A stretch of DNA of 21,541 nucleotides from CAYHGV01 sp964356135 (GTDB lineage Bacteria; Hydrothermota; Tepidihabitantia; CAYHGV01), in the NCBI GenBank assembly GCA_964356135.1, contig CAYHGV010000050.1, positions 1 to 21,541 on the forward strand. The letters run 5' to 3'. The notes under the pieces were generated by a model that saw only the letters and a program-made list of their open reading frames with translations, was not told the origin of the DNA and did no database searches. Made by a program: the position numbers and the translations under genes. Below are positions 17,922 through 21,541 of the stretch, in pieces. Numbering within the stretch: position 1 is the stretch's first letter; each line of letters opens with the position of its first letter.

Positions 17922-20900
17922 ATGATGAAATCGTTTCAGTCTTGTAAAAAAATTCTCGTGCTCGGTTCGGGTGCGCTGAAGATCGGCGAAGCGGGTGAGT
18001 TCGACTACTCCGGCTCCCAGGCAATTAAGGCGCTCAAAGAAGAACGGGTTGAAGTCGTGCTGGTCAATCCCAATATCGCTACGGTTCAAACCAGCAAAGA
18101 CTTTGCCGACAAGATCTATTTTCTGCCGGTCAATCCCTATTTCGTCGAAAAAGTCATCGCCCGCGAAAAACCCGAAGGCATTCTTTTGACCTTTGGCGGC
18201 CAAACCGCTTTGAACTGCGGGGTCGAACTGGTAAAACGAGGAGTGCTGGCAAAACACCGGGTCAGGATTTTAGGAACACCGATTGAGGCAATCATTCAAA
18301 CCGAAGACCGCGCCCTTTTCAAGAGAGCGCTAACGGGTATCGGCGTGAAGGTCCCGCGCAGTATCGCCGTGAAAAATATTAAGCGGGCGCTCGAAGCCTC
18401 GGACCGTATCGGATTTCCGTTGATCGTCCGGGCGGCGTATGCCTTAGGCGGCAAAGGGTCGGGAATTGCGAAAACCCGGTCGGAGTTAGCCCAAATCGCC
18501 AACCGGGCTTTAGCCCACACCCCCCAGATTCTGATCGAAGAGTACCTGTCGGGCTGGAAAGAGATCGAATACGAAGTGGTACGGGACCATTCCGACAACT
18601 GCATTACCGTCTGCAACATGGAGAATTTTGACCCGTTAGGTATCCATACCGGCGAAAGTATCGTCGTCGCACCTTCCCAAACGCTCACAAATCAAGAATA
18701 CCATTTTTTACGAGAGGTTTCCATTCGAGTGATTAAACATTTTAAGATCGTCGGCGAGTGCAACATCCAGTTCGCTTTAGCCCCGTGTGATAATACTGAT
18801 CATTCCGGAAGTTCCGATGTATCCTATAAATATCACACGGCCAAGACGCCCTTGGCGTCAGACTATCGGGTAATCGAAGTCAATGCCCGCCTGAGCCGCA
18901 GTTCTGCCCTGGCATCGAAAGCGACCGGTTATCCCTTAGCCTACATTGCGGCGAAACTGGCTCTGGGCTATTCACTGACGGAATTGAAAAATCCGATAAC
19001 CAAAAAGACGACCGCCTGTTTTGAACCCGCGCTCGATTATGTCGTTGCCAAACTCCCGCGCTGGGACCTCGCCAAGTTTCGCCGGGTCTCCTATGATATC
19101 GGCACCGAAATGAAGAGTGTCGGTGAGGTCATGGCGATCGACCGGACGTTCGAAGCCGCTCTCCAAAAGGCGACCCGGATGCTCAATATCGGAATGTATG
19201 GACTGGTCGGCAACAAAACCCAGTTCAACCGGTTGGTCAACGGCATCCGGAATCCGACCGATAAGCGGCTGTTTGTGCTGATTGACGCTTTGCGCAAAGG
19301 CTATCCGCCCGAGAAGATGTATCGCTGGAGCGGGATTGATAGGTGGTTCTTATGCAAACTGAAAAATGTGGTCGACTGTGCGCAAGCATTACAAAAGTAC
19401 CGATTCCCCCGTATTCCGCGCGCGCTGCTCGTCAAGGCTAAGCAATTGGGATTTTCGGATAAGCAGCTCGCGATGCTTTGCGGTGACGGCGATGAACTGA
19501 CCATTCGCCGGTTGCGAAAAAAACTGGGAATTTTCCCGGTCGTCAAGCAGATTGACACCCTGGCGGCAGAGTGGCCTGCCCAGACCAACTACCTCTATAT
19601 GACCTATAACGGATCTGAGCACGATGTCAAATTTAACCTGACCAACAGTGTGCTCGTGCTCGGCTCCGGTCCCTATTCCATCGGTTCCTCGGTTGAATTC
19701 GACTGGTGCGGGGTGAATGCGGTCCAATCCTTGAAAAAACTGGGCTACAATACGATTATGGTCAACTTCAATCCCGAAACGGTGTCGACCGACTACGATA
19801 TCTGCGACCGGCTCTATTTCGAGGAATTGAATCTCGAGCGGGTGCTCGACATCTATGAACTGGAGAAACCCCTGGGAGTGATTATTTCGACCGGCGGTCA
19901 GATTCCCAATACGCTCGCATTGAAACTCCATCATGCCGGGGTGCGAATACTGGGAACCAGCCCTGAGAGTATCGACCGGGCTGAGGACCGGCACAAGTTT
20001 GCCCGGCTCTGCGACCGGCTGGGCATCGACCAGCCTGCCTGGAATGAACTGCGGAGCGCAACCGCCGCCCAGCGGTTTGCCAAAGAGATCGGCTATCCGG
20101 TGCTGGTGCGACCTTCCTATGTATTGAGCGGCCAGGCGATGAACGTTGCGTTCCACGGTTCACAGCTCAAACGCTACCTCCTCAAAGCGGCATCGGTTTC
20201 CGAAGAGACGCCGGTCGTCATCAGTAAATTCATCACCGATGCCCGGGAGATTGAAATCGACGCGGTCGCCAATAAAGGTGCACTCGTGGTCTGGGTGATC
20301 AACGAGCATGTCGAGAATGCGGGCGTTCATTCTGGCGATGCGACCATGGTCATACCTCCCCAGAAGACCTATCTCGAAACTATCAGGAGAATAAAAGAGA
20401 TCGCCCGGAAAATCGCCCGGGCATTGATGATTACCGGTCCGTTCAACATTCAATTTATCGCCAAGCACAATGAAATAAAGATCATTGAATGCAATCTGCG
20501 CGCCTCCCGTTCGTTTCCTTTTGTCTCGAAGGTCTCGGGAATCAATTTCATCGACCTGGCGATTCGGGCGATGACCGACCGGCCGGTGCCGCACTCCGAG
20601 CGTTCAATTTTGGAACTCGATTATGTCGGGGTCAAAGCCCCCCAGTTCTCGTTCTCCCGGCTGCGCGGTGCCGACCCGATACTCTCGGTCGAGATGGCTT
20701 CGACCGGCGAGGTTGCCTGTCTCGGTGGTGACCTGGAGGACGCGTTATTAAAATCGATCATTGCCACCGGCTTCGACCTGCCCAAGAAAAATGTCCTGGT
20801 CAGTATTTCCGGCGACCATAACCGGTATGACCTGCTGGAGGCGATTCGCGGGCTCTCTGACCGCGGCTACAATATTTTCGCGACCGACCATACCGCTCAG

Positions 20901-21191
20901 TTCTTATCCCGGCATGGTATTACGAACCAGCTGATCTACAAGGTTCACCAACGGCGAGAACCGAACATTATCACCTGCTTAGTCGAGCGAAAATTAGACC
21001 TGATCATCTGTATTCCCGATGAATTCAATAAAAAATTGCTGGAGGATGAATACCTGATCCGGCGCAATGCGGTCGACTTTTCGGTTCCTTTGCTGACCAA
21101 CCGCCAGCTTACGAAATTGTTTATCGAAGCGCTGGTAAAGAAAAATTTGGACGAGCTGGAAATAAAACACTGGGCGGAGTATCAGCGGTAA
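17922..21191 (+). CDS. carB: Carbamoyl-phosphate synthase large subunit
   Basis: This 1089-residue subunit uses two ATP to make carbamoyl phosphate from bicarbonate and CarA-derived ammonia. The first half has GSGALKIGEAGEFDYSG, FGGQTALNCG, an ATP-grasp domain (RAAYALGGKGSG) and VIEVNARLSRSSALASKATG. The second half repeats the plan with GSGPYSIGSSVEFDWCG, STGGQIPNTLAL, VRPSYVLSGQAM and IIECNLRASRSFPFVSK. The C-terminal MGS-like domain (about 940-1075) is the usual site for allosteric effectors. The length slightly exceeds E. coli CarB; most of the excess is a 22-25 residue insert at about 288-313 encoded by palindromes. ATG ATG opens the frame without a Shine-Dalgarno, after a repeat tract. 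Confidence 0.97.
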   Translation: MMKSFQSCKKILVLGSGALKIGEAGEFDYSGSQAIKALKEERVEVVLVNPNIATVQTSKDFADKIYFLPVNPYFVEKVIAREKPEGILLTFGGQTALNCGVELVKRGVLAKHRVRILGTPIEAIIQTEDRALFKRALTGIGVKVPRSIAVKNIKRALEASDRIGFPLIVRAAYALGGKGSGIAKTRSELAQIANRALAHTPQILIEEYLSGWKEIEYEVVRDHSDNCITVCNMENFDPLGIHTGESIVVAPSQTLTNQEYHFLREVSIRVIKHFKIVGECNIQFALAPCDNTDHSGSSDVSYKYHTAKTPLASDYRVIEVNARLSRSSALASKATGYPLAYIAAKLALGYSLTELKNPITKKTTACFEPALDYVVAKLPRWDLAKFRRVSYDIGTEMKSVGEVMAIDRTFEAALQKATRMLNIGMYGLVGNKTQFNRLVNGIRNPTDKRLFVLIDALRKGYPPEKMYRWSGIDRWFLCKLKNVVDCAQALQKYRFPRIPRALLVKAKQLGFSDKQLAMLCGDGDELTIRRLRKKLGIFPVVKQIDTLAAEWPAQTNYLYMTYNGSEHDVKFNLTNSVLVLGSGPYSIGSSVEFDWCGVNAVQSLKKLGYNTIMVNFNPETVSTDYDICDRLYFEELNLERVLDIYELEKPLGVIISTGGQIPNTLALKLHHAGVRILGTSPESIDRAEDRHKFARLCDRLGIDQPAWNELRSATAAQRFAKEIGYPVLVRPSYVLSGQAMNVAFHGSQLKRYLLKAASVSEETPVVISKFITDAREIEIDAVANKGALVVWVINEHVENAGVHSGDATMVIPPQKTYLETIRRIKEIARKIARALMITGPFNIQFIAKHNEIKIIECNLRASRSFPFVSKVSGINFIDLAIRAMTDRPVPHSERSILELDYVGVKAPQFSFSRLRGADPILSVEMASTGEVACLGGDLEDALLKSIIATGFDLPKKNVLVSISGDHNRYDLLEAIRGLSDRGYNIFATDHTAQFLSRHGITNQLIYKVHQRREPNIITCLVERKLDLIICIPDEFNKKLLEDEYLIRRNAVDFSVPLLTNRQLTKLFIEALVKKNLDELEIKHWAEYQR
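18783..18859. repeat. In-frame palindromic insert within carB
   Basis: CCGTGTGATA (18783-18792) and TATCACACGG (18831-18840) are perfect 10-base inverted ends. GACGCC-CTT-GGCGTC (18845-18859) follows as a second palindrome. The DNA encodes CDNTDHSGSSDVSYKYHT and AKTPLAS, placed between NIQFALAP and DYRVIEVNAR, where CarB proteins normally have only a few residues. Confidence 0.7.
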
Positions 21192-21508
21192 CCATAATTT
21201 AAAAATTGGTTAAAATTTAAGAACAAACAAAAATATAATTAATCACAAAAAAATATTTTTAACCACGATTAGAGAGTACCTGTGCAAACATATTCAGCGT
21301 CAATCCGTGTCAATTCTCCGTATTGAACCAAATAAAAAATATTCGCGTTATTCGCTGACATTCGTTTGCATTCGTTTTTAAAGCGGAGGACGGGACTCGT
21401 GGTTCGCCAAATGGCGAGCTTGCGAATTTTTCAAATGAAAGCAAATTATGCGAATGGGAACATTGAATTCGAAAAATTCGATACCATTCGTTTATTATTC
21501 GGCTTTAA
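21192..21508. other. Intergenic region between carB and the terminal tRNA
   Basis: This AT-rich gap has an imperfect AACCA...TGGTT foldback at about 21191-21212 (not a convincing terminator), reverse CAC-type words (TATTCGCGTTATTCGCTGAC) at 21340-21375, a duplicated tRNA 3' end (21377-21399), a TCGCC-AAAT-GGCGA hairpin at 21404-21417, and inverted repeats CGAATTTTTC/GAAAAATTCG (21423-21432, 21471-21480). No gene is seen. Confidence 0.55.
21377..21399 (-). repeat. Duplicate of the tRNA 3' end
   Basis: This 23-base stretch is identical to 21504-21526. It covers the second half of the T-loop, the 3' T-stem, the 3' acceptor strand, the discriminator and the downstream TTAAA of the tRNA at the window edge. 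The two copies are direct repeats 127 bp apart, as left by site-specific integration, or by decay of a second tRNA copy. Confidence 0.75.
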
Positions 21509-21541
21509 AGCGGAGGACGGGACTCGAACCCGCAACCTTCT
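21509..21541 (-). tRNA. tRNA 3' part, probably tRNA-Gly (5' part outside window)
   Basis: The minus strand reads AGA-AGGTT, T-arm GCGGG-TTCGAGT-CCCGT, acceptor CCTCCGC, discriminator T, then TTTAA without CCA. The 5' acceptor strand would be GCGGAGG. A GCGG start with U73 and this T-arm is typical of bacterial tRNA-Gly, but the anticodon is outside the window, so the identity is an inference. Confidence 0.7.

Noticed and set aside
17445..18257. 270-codon minus-strand ORF across the carA-carB gap
   Set aside because: It is the antisense of carA, carB and the repeat tracts; its sequence is repeat-like and shows no family match.
21192..21230. Terminator after carB
   Set aside because: The AACCA...TGGTT foldback is AT-rich, interrupted by mismatches and lacks a following T-run.

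Overview
The window reads as a chromosomal segment of an uncultured, Gram-negative-type bacterium. I infer a WOR-3 or other FCB-like candidate phylum; this is not proven. The reasons are: a secreted beta-rich protein ending in a type IX-like (Por/FlgD-type) C-terminal sorting domain, an outer-membrane-barrel-like protein, a lipoprotein, a 31-residue basic protein of AURKAIP1/COX24 type, the MEP isoprenoid enzyme IspG, and the conserved order recA-recX-alaS. A run of 100 N inside a tandem repeat shows that the sequence is a scaffold from a draft or metagenome assembly.

Layout. 1-86 (minus) is the N-terminus of a glycosyltransferase. 433-1605 is a putative outer-membrane barrel. 1606-2377 is a gene-free stretch with a 19-bp hairpin-bearing tandem array and the N gap. 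2345-4882 is a probable operon: a consensus promoter, a FmdB-type zinc ribbon, a HU/IHF-like protein, the COX24-like basic protein, tRNA-Arg(CCG), a nitroreductase and murA. 4958-7421 is a tightly overlapping set: ispG, a PrsW-type membrane protease and a lipoprotein. 7624-9321 (minus) is the sorting-domain protein. 9647-14144 is recA-recX-alaS. 14556-16450 is an RlmI-like rRNA methyltransferase followed by an exported DUF3108-like protein. 16539-21191 is carA-carB. The window ends in the 3' part of a tRNA on the minus strand, probably tRNA-Gly.

The genes are mostly housekeeping: peptidoglycan (murA), isoprenoids (ispG), recombination (recA/recX), translation (alaS, rlmI, tRNAs) and pyrimidine/arginine precursor synthesis (carAB). 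The unusual part is what lies between, and sometimes inside, them. I see at least seven kinds of small repeat: REP-like palindromes with GTAG/GGAG heads, a 19-bp hairpin tandem array, 9-10-nt-period ACCAC...CAC tracts, a 104-bp inverted-repeat element inserted into one of those tracts with a TGAA duplication, a 221-bp element with ATTGCGAG-type inverted ends, palindromes inserted in frame in carB, and paired inverted repeats inside the sorting-domain gene. Several elements touch gene ends: they supply the recX stop codon, part of the DUF3108-like 5' end and an extra loop in CarB. No RAYT transposase, CRISPR array, prophage or defence system is visible. The best candidate for something under-described is this layered, gene-invading palindrome population.
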